This document shows positions 12,461 through 22,183 of a DNA stretch of 64,000 bases, in pieces (position 1 is the stretch's first letter; the number at the start of each line of letters is the position of its first letter). The translations under genes and the position numbers were made by a program. This DNA is from Rebecca billardiae RCC1528 (lineage: Eukaryota; Haptophyta), in the NCBI GenBank assembly GCA_965240325.2, contig OZ251232.1, forward strand, positions 1,488,001 to 1,552,000, read 5' to 3'. The notes under the pieces are model-generated. The model was not told the DNA's origin. It made no database searches and was given only the letters and a program-made list of their open reading frames with translations.

Positions 12461-14704
12461 GACTTGAGAGTCTGCCTTGAGAGGCGCTCGTGATGACGTG
12501 ATTATTCAATAATTCAGACGTTATATACGATGCTGATTCTATGATCGAATGAGTAGACCTGACTCACCTGCGACTGCGTCGCCGTCTGCCGCCGTTCCGC
12601 AAGTTCGGGCCGAATCCGGAATCCGGGTCCGGGACTACTCGGGCCCGGGGGCCCCACGCCCACGGGCCGTGCCCGGGCACGGGGCGACACTCCGGGTCGC
12701 TACGCAGTACGCTATTGATGATCACATTTCCGATTTCGGATGCTGCGCGCTATATAGCGCTGTCTGCCGGCGGTCCGACTCCGAGTGCGGACGGAGTGAC
12801 CGTGCGTTACTGTGCCGGGGCGCGGACTACTCCCCCGGCCCCGAGTCGACACTCGACAGTCCCCGGCGGACTGACTGCTGTCGATCGGGAGTCATCGGGA
12901 CAGAGTGGCTCGCAGGGTCTCGACGGTCTCTGTTACCAATAAAATTATTATTAATATATATAATAATAATGTTTAAATTGATGACGATATAATCAATCGT
13001 CTCGAGCCTGCAACACCTTGAATGACCCCAGTGGGCGGAAATGGCCATATCTCCCGGAGATTGCGTTTACTGACGTACGTCAGTAAAGTTTCGTCGGGAT
13101 TTTCAGCAATTTCATTGGAGGAGGGTGCCTCACTCTATTGTCCAAACTTGCATTTTCGGGATGTGAAGCTGTAAGTGTTTCGCCTTGCGGAGTAGCGCAG
13201 CCGCCAAGCCGTCCAATGGGAAGCCAGCTCGGGCTTCGCTCAATGAAAAATGATCACATCGGCTCCCGCGAGCCCCGATAGGAAATAGAGCTCGCTCCGT
13301 TCCACTTCGTCGGTATCTCGCCGTCTCGTGGTGGGCGAGGGGCGGAGCTGAGTGGTTGGGTCTGCGGCGCGGACTGCGATGCTGGGCTGCTGACGTTCTC
13401 CGCGCGGGATATCTGAGGGGCACGCGAGCTGTATGTAGGGCACGCCTTGCAAACAATCTCCCCGCTGTACGTGCAGGTCATGCTAGCGTCCTCCGCGCCA
13501 AAAAAACCTGCTTGTTCTTGCGCGAGGCCCGAGTCCGCGGCACTCGGTCGCTGCTCGCCGCAAGCTGGCACGCGTCAGCGTCTACACATTCACGATTCGG
13601 TGGTCATCGTGCGCCTGAGGACGGGGGCGATCTACTGAGTGCGCTGCTAGATGAGCAGGCCCGCGTAAGGTTAGATCACCCTGCTCCTCACGCCTTGCGC
13701 GCACCTTGGGTTGCTTCCGTCACGCTTGAGGCGCTTCACGTCGCACGGGTCGGCGTAAGCTGTGTGTGTGATGCAAGCAGACGTCTTCCAAGCCTGGCTT
13801 GTACCCGATGGGAGAGCATACTTCTATCGCCTTCAGCCACCACCTTCTCCGGCGTTCGACGCCCACACTACATGCGACCACAGCCATACGCAGCTCGTCG
13901 GGACTCGTCTCCGTTAGCTTATCGATGTGCAAACGCCAAGGCCTGTGACACGCAGGGAAGACTGATTCGCCATGGCATTTGTGCACTGCGTGAAGTATTG
14001 ACACCAGCGCACGTTCGCCAGGTAGATTTGCGGGAGCAGAGCGTGCTTTTCTGCAAGGATTCGCACACGTATCACAGAAGTTCAGCAGTCGCGGGCTCGG
14101 ACTGAAGATCTCTGCACCGTCGCTTGGCCGTGAGTGACAGGAACAGGCGAGGAGCTCCCACGGTGCTGGCGCACAACATGCCGTGACAGCGGGGGGCACA
14201 CACATGGCGCGTGCGCTGACACAACCGCGCGGACGACCGGGCTAGGCGCCACTGATCGGCCGCCCTCGGGCAAGGCACCGGCGGACTTCGCGGCCGGAAC
14301 GCCATCGGGACAGCCGTCCCTCGTTTCGGCCGCCAGATAGTCTTTCGCCTTCTTCAAAACTCTAAACATTGACTGGCCAAGTAACTCTGAGATTCGCAAT
14401 CGTGCGGCCAAAAACGGGGCTGGGGGGCAGTCAAGGTGGGCTGCCGTCTAGTGTGAGTGTGGGCCGCGAGCGAAAGTCCGATTCTCACGGTTGTTTAGTC
14501 ATAGAGCACTAGACCCAGTCGCATGATGAATAATTCCTTGCCACCCGGCACGCCTGGCGAGAGACGGGGAGTGGGACGGTGTCGGTGATGGTCGAGCTGC
14601 CTTGTGCGCTGCGCAGCTCAGCCTGCAGACGCACCCCACAGAGTTCCCCCCGGGAACGCGTCGTGCTCACACAAGCGCCCGCAGCTCCCACGAGCGCCCG
14701 CAGC
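12461..14704. other. Intergenic stretch with AT-rich islands and doubtful frames
   Basis: There is no gene I can defend here. 12930-12990 is an AT-rich run of ATT/AAT units. Several minus-strand frames between about 13140 and 14411 have protein-like composition (for example FRVLKKAKDYLAAETRDGCP near 14330 and MTCTYSGEIVCKACPTYSS near 13480). They lie in different frames without convincing splice joints, so they may be remnants of one decayed gene. A plus-strand frame of 249 codons over 13356-14105 overlaps them and looks no better. Confidence 0.4.
13066..13087. promoter_or_regulatory. 22-bp perfect palindrome containing TGACGTACGTCA
   Basis: The palindrome reads TTTACTGACGT followed directly by its reverse complement. 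The core TGACGTACGTCA holds two TGACGT half-sites of the kind bound by bZIP (CREB/TGA-type) factors. There is no confident gene start within 1 kb, so its role as an operator is a guess. It could also be a recombination or transposon-end feature. Confidence 0.3.
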
Positions 14705-16116
14705 TCACGCCAGCGGGGCCTTGTCGTCGTCCGACTGCGCTGTGCGTGCGGGCCGGCGCCGGCCGACCACGAGCGCAGCGAGCGCGACAAACGCAGTGAG
14801 CGCGCCGAGCGCAACCGCGCCGGTCACGAGCGTGATCGTCTGCTCCTCCTCGGAGAGACCGCGCCACTGGCGCGCGTGCACGTTGCGCAGCGCCGGCGTC
14901 GGCTTCCAGTCGGGGTTCGGGCAGTTGCCCAAGAACCAGCAGCCCGAGGCCTGGCCCGCGTGCAGCGTCGTGCCCTGCGCGGCGCAGCGCGGCCGTGGCG
15001 GCGAGCAAGGAGCGCATCGCGTGAGCGTTCCGCGCGGAGGGCGCGCGCAGCGGCCGGGCGGGCGCGTACAATCACGATGCACCACCAGGTGTAGCAGTCG
15101 TCGCGGTTCGGCGGCGGGAACGGCGGCGGCGAGGGCGGCGGCGAGGGTGGCGGCGGTGAGGGCGAGGGTGCGGGCGAGGGCGGCGGCGAGGGCGGCGGCA
15201 AGGGCGGCGGCGGTAGCGGCGGTGGCGGCGCGGGCGGCGGCGAGGGCGGCGGGTTGGGCGGGTTGGCCGGCGCGATGCAAATCGAGTTCGCGCTGCCGAC
15301 GTTGCTCGCGAAGAAAGCCTCGCACGCGTCCAACCAGGTCGGGACGGGCGGCACCGTGTTGGGAGCGTACCCGAAGGGGCTGCTCGGCGTGACATCGGTG
15401 AGCTCGCCCTTGTTGGGGGGGTCCTGGCAGCAGATACTGAGGAAGAAGCCATCCGCGGTGGGCGAGACGTCGAAGCCGCCCTGGTCGTAGTCCTTCAGCT
15501 TGACGACGACGTAGATCACCTCGCCAGGGACCACATCTGTCACCTGCGCCGCGGACCACGCGTCGGTGCCGCCGGACACCGCGCGGCCGTGGCAGTTCAT
15601 ATCGAACGGGTTCGCCCGGAAAGTCGCGGTCGTGGTGCCGAAACCGAGACCGCCGCCGATGATGTCGCAGCCCGTGTTCCCGCCACGCCAGATATTGATG
15701 TGCTCGGCCTCGTTGTTCTCTGCGCGACGGCGCGGGCGTGGGAGGCGGGAGCGCGCGGCGTGCGTCGCCGATGAGAAGAGGTGTACACATGCGACACATG
15801 CGACGGATCACTGCAACCACCAGGCTGCAGCCGGGAGGGAGGCGCAGGCGCGGCGCGCACTGACGAAGTCGCCGTCGTTGGAGTTCAAGGTGACCTTGAT
15901 GTTGAACGGCTTGGTGTTCGTGAAGTTGAACGCAATGTCCGGATCCGGGTCGGGGCCCGAGACGAAGATCTGAAAGTTGAACGCGTCGTGCGGGATCTGG
16001 TTCACGACATTGTCGCAGTCCAGCTGCTTGTAGATCGGCGGCACGTTGACGCAGTTGTCGATGAGCGCGAGCGCACCTGGCACGAGCGCGGCCGCGACGA
16101 GCAGCTTCGACAACAT
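14705..16116 (-). CDS. Type I surface protein with proline-rich stalk
   Basis: Three exons, 16116-15861, 15719-15070 and 14974-14705, join in phases 1 and 0 to give 391 residues. The protein starts with a signal peptide (MLSKLLVAAALVPGALA), followed by a Cys-containing ectodomain (CVNVPPIYKQLDCDN; later WRGGNTGCDIIGGG; ICCQDPPNKG). Then comes a stalk of about 65 residues of PPSPPP-type repeats, a short Cys/Trp segment (DDCYTWWCIVI; SGCWFLGNCPNP), one transmembrane helix (TLVTGAVALGALTAFVALAA) and a short basic cytoplasmic tail. Proline-serine stalks of this kind are hydroxylated and O-glycosylated in algal wall and pherophorin-like proteins. The ectodomain family is not recognised. Choosing donor GTGCGC at 15860 over an upstream GTCAGT preserves frame with acceptor CGCGCAG at 15720. 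Confidence 0.7.
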
Positions 16117-16833
16117 CGTGCCCCGCCAAGCTGCGCGCGCACGGATCCGATGTCCGAGCAGGAACCAGGCAGGCGGGCGGTCCGCGCAGCGATACGATCG
16201 GCGCCACGGGCCAAGCGCGGGCGCGGGCCGGCGCGTGGGGGGGGTGTCACGCGTGAGCCAGTGGGCCGTACGCGCAGACGAGCACGCTGTCGCACGTGCC
16301 ACCCAGAACGGGCACGTGGGCGCCCCAGCCGGCTGCGCGGCCCGCGGACCAGCGCTCACCTCCCACGGGCACCGACGCTCGCGGGTAGCCTTGCGTGACC
16401 CTCGCCCTCGCCCGCTGTGACACTGCTGCGCCGAGGCCTCGCGAGTGATGATGGCGAGATCAGGATGCGCCTACGACTAGCTAGAGCAAGCGGGCGCCGC
16501 GCGCCGGTGAAGCCTACACGGCCTTTCGATGCGCCCAAGTTTCACATAGTGGGGGCAGTCTGAAAACCGCGGAGGTCGGCGCTGGTTGACAAATCTTGTC
16601 TATGATCTCCCTCGTCGCGCCGGCCTCCCATATGTAAAACCTGCTAAATCCGCATGCGGCGGCGCAAAAACGAAATAATATGTGTGTCGACCCGTGTCGA
16701 TCTATGTCGACGAGCATGCGTTTTTGTCCCGTGCACCCGTGGACGCACTTTTCTTGGTCCGGACCGCAGATTCCGGGTGGAACTTGGACCGCTTCCCCGC
16801 GGCGCGGTGCTGACGCACGATGCCGGCCGCGAG

Positions 16834-17187
16834 ATGAGGGCGACCCGGTGCTCGATCCTCCTCATCGCCTACACTGCGCGAGCCGCGCAGAGCCCTCCGG
16901 CAACAGGCACAGACGCCCGGCTTGGCATTTCTGAGCGTCAGGTGCTCATCCTTGCCCTCGTGGCTGCGTCAACTCTCACATGCTTGCTCGGCATTTGCCT
17001 GTGCATTGTGGGCTTTGCAGCCTGCGCGCTGGCAGTGGGCACGAGCCCACACATGTATCGCGTCCTGGATGCCGTCAGCCTCGCTCGAGGGGGGCGCCCA
17101 TCGTATCGACCCATGAGCCGCGCTGGCCGTGACCATCACGCGGCAGCAGATGTCGAAATTTCGTCGGCATCCTCTGGCGAAGGCTGA
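16834..17187 (+). CDS. Small single-pass membrane protein
   Basis: This 117-residue frame begins at an ATG with CGCGAGATGAG context. It has a probable short signal sequence (MRATRCSILLIAYTARAAQ), a polar linker, one strong Cys-rich transmembrane helix (VLILALVAASTLTCLLGICL), and a cytoplasmic tail ending in an acidic Ser-rich stretch (EISSASSGEG). The frame is also open upstream to 16654, but that part is Arg-rich and lacks a signal. I recognise no family. It is divergent from the surface-protein gene at 16116. Confidence 0.5.
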   Translation: MRATRCSILLIAYTARAAQSPPATGTDARLGISERQVLILALVAASTLTCLLGICLCIVGFAACALAVGTSPHMYRVLDAVSLARGGRPSYRPMSRAGRDHHAAADVEISSASSGEG

Positions 17188-18035
17188 GCACCGCCGCCCA
17201 AGGCATGGTCCGGCCATACTCATACTGTAAGCCGCCACGCTGCCAGCAGCGCCACGCGTCGAACTGGCCGTCATTGCGCGGGGCTCAGGATACTTTTTCG
17301 GACGAAGGTCTTACATACACCGTCGCCAAGACACATCCGCTGCTAGACAATAAGAATTCGCTGCCGGCGTCACGTCGCCGGTAATCATCGGCGTCATATG
17401 GCATATGCGCTGCCGCCTCATGAGGGCAACTGCATGTGACTCCGGACTCGGAGTCACTGGGCGGTCCGCGGACAGCAACGGGCTGATTGCCTGCTTCACT
17501 GAGGAATGAACGGGCCACTCGCCAGTCAGCACCGTAGGCTACTATCGACGGATATCCCACTGCAACAGATCTATAGGATCTGATCCTATGCGGCTATGCG
17601 GGCAGTATGGCATAGGTCATAGTAGATGAGTTCTCCAGAGCGCCAGCGGCTCAGTTTTGCGCATACGATCATCGGTGTTGCTATATCGTACACACAACTC
17701 CACCGGCTGTCGGCACACACCATCTCCGCCTGCCGCCACGGCCACGGCGGTCGCGCGCGCGCGCGCGCGACCGCGCGCGCGCGCGCGATCCTATGCCATA
17801 GGATCCGCGCCAGGGACGGCTACATAGGATCGGCATGACAGCGTCAGTTGCTCGCCCCTGGCAGCCGAGCGGCGACCCTGGGCACGGACGGCGCCGGCGA
17901 GTGCTCGCGCCGGATGCCCGCGCTGCCGCTCGCACCGCCGCCCACGCCGCCAGGCGCGTTGCTGCCCGTGGCACACCGATTCTGGGGCGGGGCGAAGAGA
18001 GGGCAACCGCCATCTACTCGGGCCAATTCTATGAT

Positions 18036-18230
18036 TTAAAGACACAGGCACGAGGGCGCAGCTCTCCTGATTCGTCTGTCGAAGTACTGAATGGAGTTAA
18101 TGGAGGATGTCGGAGCGCGTTGGCCGCGGGTGAGGGAGTCGTCGTAACCGATGCTGATCACACGGTCACTGAGGTAGTAGGCGCCCGGGGATGCCGCTGT
18201 TTTGCAGTCGTCGTCGGCCTTGGTCATCAT
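18036..18230 (-). CDS. ORF3, 64 codons, start overlaps ORF2 stop (copy A)
   Basis: The ORF starts MMTKADDDCKTAASPG and ends APSCLCL. Its ATG overlaps the TGA of ORF2. In copy B it is 65 codons: the only length difference is an insertion of three bases (one Ala codon), which keeps the frame. The family is unknown. An overlapping ATGA suggests termination-reinitiation coupling if it is translated at all. Confidence 0.35.
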   Translation of the reverse strand: MMTKADDDCKTAASPGAYYLSDRVISIGYDDSLTRGQRAPTSSINSIQYFDRRIRRAAPSCLCL

Positions 18231-18481
18231 GTAGTTGCCCGTGTCGTCGTCGTCCGAGGCTGTTCAAGTTGATGCCGTAGTGCAGGTAGTGGATGTGGTC
18301 GCCCGGGCCGGTGTGCGCGGCCTAGTGGCCTTGCCGAGTTGAGGGAGTAGTCGCCCTTGCCGTTGAGGAAGTCGTCGTCCTTGCCGTTGAGGAAGTCGTC
18401 GCCCTGGCCGCAGAGGAAGTCGTCGCCCTTGCCGTTGAGGAAGTCGTCGTCCTGGCCGCTGAGGGTGCCTGCGCTGCCCAA
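18227..18481 (-). CDS. ORF2 with DDDFLNGKG repeats, in frame after the ORF1 stop (copy A)
   Basis: This frame is the continuation of ORF1 after its TAG and has no ATG of its own near the start. The sequence between TAG and ORF2 is open in both copies. It begins with five to six 8-residue repeats of the form DDFLNGKG/DDFLCGQG encoded by a 24-bp tandem repeat, then a basic tail. It could be translated by stop readthrough as a C-terminal extension of about 96 residues, or it could be untranslated. Its predicted protein is identical in copy B. It ends with TGA overlapping the ATG of the next small ORF (ATGA). Confidence 0.35.
   Translation of the reverse strand: MGSAGTLSGQDDDFLNGKGDDFLCGQGDDFLNGKDDDFLNGKGDYSLNSARPLGRAHRPGRPHPLPALRHQLEQPRTTTTRATT
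18338..18465. repeat. 24-bp tandem repeat, about 5.3 units (copy A)
   Basis: Units are of the form GTTGAGGAAGTCGTCGTCC plus TTGCC, with variants. On the minus strand they encode the 8-residue repeat DDFLNGKG. The same array is in copy B at 60626-60752 with the same unit order. Confidence 0.85.
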
Positions 18482-18517
18482 CCGGGCGCGTCTGGCGCGC
18501 CAGCGCCGCGCGCGGCT

Positions 18518-19621
18518 CTACGCCAGCGACTGCGGCGCGGCGGCAGCCAGGTCACGGGGGGGGTCGCCGAGGGACGCGGTGCGAGCCTGCTTGGCCGGCT
18601 TGGCGTCGCTCCCGCCAGCGGAGGAGGGCCCATCCTCCTCCGCCGGCGTGGACGGCTCGGTCGCCGCGCGCTTGCCGGCTGCCGCGGCGCCGGGGGGCAG
18701 GACCAGGCGGTAGTTGGACTCCCCGAGCGCCGGCCTGGCCTGTTGCACCTCGGGCCCGTCCGACGGCGCGGCCGCGGTTGGTGGCTGGGGTGGCGGGATG
18801 GCATCGTCCGAACCCTCCCCCTCGGGCTCCTCCGCCTCCGGGCCGGCGGGGTCCGCCGCCTGTTGGTCGGCCGGCTGAGGAGCAGGGCGGCGCGCAGCGG
18901 CGGGCGGCGCGGGCGGCACAGGCGGCGCGGGCGGCACGCCCCACAGGTTGTGTGGGACGCGGGCGGCGCCGGCGATGCGGCGGCTCGGCTTGAGCGGCGC
19001 GAAGAAGATGGGGTGCTCGGGGTCGATGGGCATGAAACGCAGGCGGAGGAAGATCAGGTTCACACCGCCGGAGTAGATGTTGGTCTCGACGTGCTCACCG
19101 TTGGTCACGTACTTGTTGATGTCGGGCACGATCTGCTCGTAGAGGGCCCTGTGAAACTGCACGAGCGTCATCGTGGGGCTAACCGGGAGCGTGAGGGACA
19201 CGTCCTTCGCCTGGGTTGCGAGGTCGGCCGCCGACAGCGCGAGCATCTCCTGCGTGAGCTCCGTGGTGCACGCCGTGAGAATGTTCGGCATGCACAGGCT
19301 GGTGGCCAGGCGGCGGCAGATGGTCATGTTCTCGAGCACCGAGCCGGTGAAGGAGAAAACGTGCTTATTGCCTTTGGGGTCCTGGGTGAGTCCTGAGAGC
19401 AGTCGCCCGCCTTGCGAGTTGGGCGCCACGTCGCTCAGGCAGCGCGCGCTCAGCTTGATCATCGTCGTGCACATCTGCTGGCCCGCATCCCGCCTGGCGG
19501 TGGGGGTGCTCGGCCGTTCCACCTGCAGCCCGCGCTCGAAGTTGTTGGAAGAGGGGAAGAAGCTCAAGGCGCTCCTGCTGTTGAGACGGTCGCGGAAAAA
19601 GCCGTGCTGGTAAGGGGGCAT
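18518..19621 (-). CDS. Conserved repeat-encoded protein ORF1 (copy A)
   Basis: The 367-residue protein starts at MPPYQHGFFRDRL. Residues 1 to about 225 form a compact-looking, non-repetitive domain (segments NRSAL-type N terminus, HVFSFTGSVLENMTICRRLA, SPTMTLVQFHRALYEQIVPD, IYSGGVNLIFLRLRFMPIDP). The rest is a disordered Pro/Ala/Glu-rich tail. I do not recognise the fold. Copy B at 60806-61909 differs at roughly 14 residues with no length change, so both copies look intact and possibly under selection. A gag-like or capsid-like structural role is conceivable from its size and tail but is not shown. The stop is TAG, and the frame reopens beyond it (see 18227-18481). Confidence 0.6.
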   Translation of the reverse strand: MPPYQHGFFRDRLNSRSALSFFPSSNNFERGLQVERPSTPTARRDAGQQMCTTMIKLSARCLSDVAPNSQGGRLLSGLTQDPKGNKHVFSFTGSVLENMTICRRLATSLCMPNILTACTTELTQEMLALSAADLATQAKDVSLTLPVSPTMTLVQFHRALYEQIVPDINKYVTNGEHVETNIYSGGVNLIFLRLRFMPIDPEHPIFFAPLKPSRRIAGAARVPHNLWGVPPAPPVPPAPPAAARRPAPQPADQQAADPAGPEAEEPEGEGSDDAIPPPQPPTAAAPSDGPEVQQARPALGESNYRLVLPPGAAAAGKRAATEPSTPAEEDGPSSAGGSDAKPAKQARTASLGDPPRDLAAAAPQSLA

Positions 19622-20278
19622 GGTGGCCGGTGTGGCGGGCGCGGGGCTGCGGAGGGCCGGGGGGCGGGTGCGGAAGCACTGCGGTGCGAGCGAGGTCGGT
19701 GCTGGTGCCAAAGGCATTTCGGCGCGCGGGGTTGAAATCAAATTTCAAAACCCAGGTCCGGAGTGGCCCCGCCGGTCCCCCGGACCACGGCGGCCCGTCG
19801 TGCGTTTCGGGGGGAGAGGGGTTTGTCGCGAAACGGGCAGGATGGGGAAAAGGGGGGGGGGGGGGGGGGGGGGGGGGCTCGCGGCCGCCGCGGGGAGGCC
19901 GGGACGGGCGCGGTCTCCACCTGAGGGCCGGGCGCTGCTCAGGAAGGAGGGCGGCCCACACTCCGCGTGTCGCTCCCCAGTGCCTCCGCACAGGCACACC
20001 GCAGGTGTTCGCCGTCGTGTCGGGATGAGCATGCGCTTGGCGTCCGCACCCGGGGCCAGTCCTTTCATGGTCAGCAAGCAGGCGGGGGGGGGGCGTGCGT
20101 GTGCAAGCGCGGGTGGATATGTCGTGTCTGCGATATGCGGAGTGTTGGATGCGGGTTGCGCCGGTGCCCCAGGGCACCGGTGAGTGTGTAGCTGTTTCGG
20201 GCACGCCTCGCGAACGCGAGGCGCTGGAAGACATGGCCACTCGTCGTAGCGGGTCGGGCGGGGGGGTTTGGTGGTAAG

Positions 20279-20317
20279 GATTTTCCGAAAAATCGGCCGC
20301 CGGTTTTTCGGAAAATC
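20279..20317. other. Perfect 14-bp hairpin next to repeat copy A
   Basis: GATTTTCCGAAAAA at 20279-20292 and its exact reverse complement at 20304-20317 flank an 11-bp GC-rich loop. It lies 40 bp outside the copy A boundary and is absent next to copy B. It may be part of the host element at 17544-23162. It could form a strong hairpin in RNA or DNA. Confidence 0.5.
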
Positions 20318-21767
20318 GCGGGACTGTGGCGGACGCGATCCATGCCGCACCACGGTATGGCCGCGCCGGGGGAGGACGCGGGACCGGAGGTGCAGCAGGC
20401 CGCAGCTGCGATTGTTGCGTTGATGGGACGGGCGGCGCGGCGGCCAATACCCCGGCCCATGATCCGGGCGATACCCGGATGTCGAGACCGGGGCACAAGT
20501 TCCCGAGCGGGTGCCGTACAGTAGGAGAATCAGCACCTGCTCACACGTAGCGAGCATTGCCCTTGGTCTTGTTCGCACGGGGATCGATCTGGCCCACAGC
20601 TTCGCGATGCTGCGCGCTGTGGGCCAGGTGATGCAGGCTTTCCAGATCGCCGAACTCAAGAGGACTGCTCGCACTGCCAAGGCTTGGGCCTGTACCGCGG
20701 TGGTGCTCGGCGGACCTCGGATCCAAAGCCACAGCTGTGGTTTGACCTCGCGGGCGTACAAGGCAAGACTGTATGGTCGCAAGGCCATCGATGTGAACGT
20801 GTGCACGGCGCCACTCTGCCATGCTTCAACTCGTCTGGGTCGAGCTGAGGGCAATCATTCGTGCCCGGAGCATCTGTCAGGCGCGCGTGCATGCATGCGC
20901 GCCGCGCGCCGCTGCTGCGGCCCGCGGCTACAGCTCCTGTCACCTTAGCAGATATCTAATGTTGACCACCCCTTTGCGCATCCTGAAGTAGGCCGTGGCA
21001 GGTGGGCCTTCCGCGACTGCGCCCATCGTCATCATGTCGCCGTGATCATCTGTCAGCAGCTGATCGTCTGAGAGTCGTCTGCAGCTTGTCAGACTGTCCG
21101 CCCGTCCGGGCCCGGGGCCTCAGGCTCAGGCTGCTTTCGATCGGGCTGGCGCCGAGCTCAAGTGATAATCGTGGGCTCACATGCAGTCACATATCCGGCG
21201 GCGGATGGCAGCATTGAGAGAAACAAGTCTCACTCGCAGGCTCAGCTGATGACCGCCGAGACCAGCAGCGCGTCAAAATCGTCATCAGTAGTAGTACGTG
21301 TAGCATCATCGTCAACGGTCAGCTCATAGTCAAACTGCATCGCTCGACTCGTCCTCAGCCGCCGGTTGCCCCTAGGAGCGGGCGCAGCGTCGCCTTGGCG
21401 CCCTCAACTGCAGGCCAATCGCGTCAGGTGGCAGCGGGGGCAGCATGACGAACGCTGAGTCGACGATTGCGAGCTTTCCTGCTGGCGCCTCGCCCGCCGC
21501 TTCGCCCCGCAGCACTCGCAGGGATGACTGCCGGCAGCGCTCGCAGCTCTGAGCTCACCGGCGATCAGCGCGCGCAGCTCATTCGCACGCTGACCGGTGA
21601 GCGTGCCCGCGCCCATCGCGTGGTCGAACGCGGCGTAGGCCGAGGGCAATGCGGCTTTCCGCACGTACGTGTGCGTCGCCAAGCCCCGCGCGAGCTCGAG
21701 CCACACGCCGCGTGCAACGGCAGCTCAACCGCATCACGCATGAGGCGGCACGCGATAGAACCGGCGC

Positions 21768-22183
21768 TCACTGAGGCGGCTTGCGCAGGGCGTAGCTCGG
21801 CGAAGCGCTACGGTAGATGAATACCTGCCCCCGAGACGCAAGCCACGACATGTCTGTCAACTGGGACAGCACACTGAGGGAAGCATCAGCTGCGAGGTCA
21901 GGGTGTCTACTGCCAGACGTCTGCCAGTAGAACACCTCGCGCCCCACCTTCGTGCCAGCTGGGCGGAGCAGGTAGCAGCAAGAGTTCGCGCAGTACGGTA
22001 TGGCAGCGTCCACGAACGGCGAGAGGGTCGCCCAACCGCCATGTACTTGGATTGAGAGCTCGGCGCATGCGTTGAACGATAGGAATTGTCCTCCTGCGTG
22101 GACGGCAGCTTGCGCGCCTGCTTCCCGGCGGCGGGAGCAAGCACGACGGTGGCGCACGCAACAAGGATCGACACCACGCTCAT
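21768..22183 (-). pseudogene. Possible secreted-protein remnant with a frameshift
   Basis: A signal-peptide-like start (MSVVSILVACATVVLAPAAG) opens at 22183 in one frame. After about 30 codons the protein-like sequence continues in another frame (FNACAELSIQVHGGWATL, then AAIPYCANSCCYLLRPAG) to a stop at 21768. No splice pair explains the shift, so I read it as a one-base indel in a decayed gene. The family is unknown. It lies inside the inverted-repeat element, so it may be element cargo. Confidence 0.3.

Larger units (their letters stand above)
18025..20238 (-). mobile_element. 2.2-kb repeat family, copy A
   Basis: A block of 2214 bp is nearly identical to 60310-62507. Identity starts at AATTCTATGATTTAAAGACA and ends at GCGCTGGAAGACATGGCC, with unrelated sequence on both sides. 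There are no terminal inverted repeats, long terminal repeats or poly(A) tail, and no obvious target duplication. Reading the minus strand, the order is a leader of about 600 bp with a run of about 26 G near 19852-19877, a 367-codon ORF, an in-frame 24-bp tandem repeat region after the stop, and a 64-codon ORF. The G runs differ in length between copies, as expected of slippage. Confidence 0.75.
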
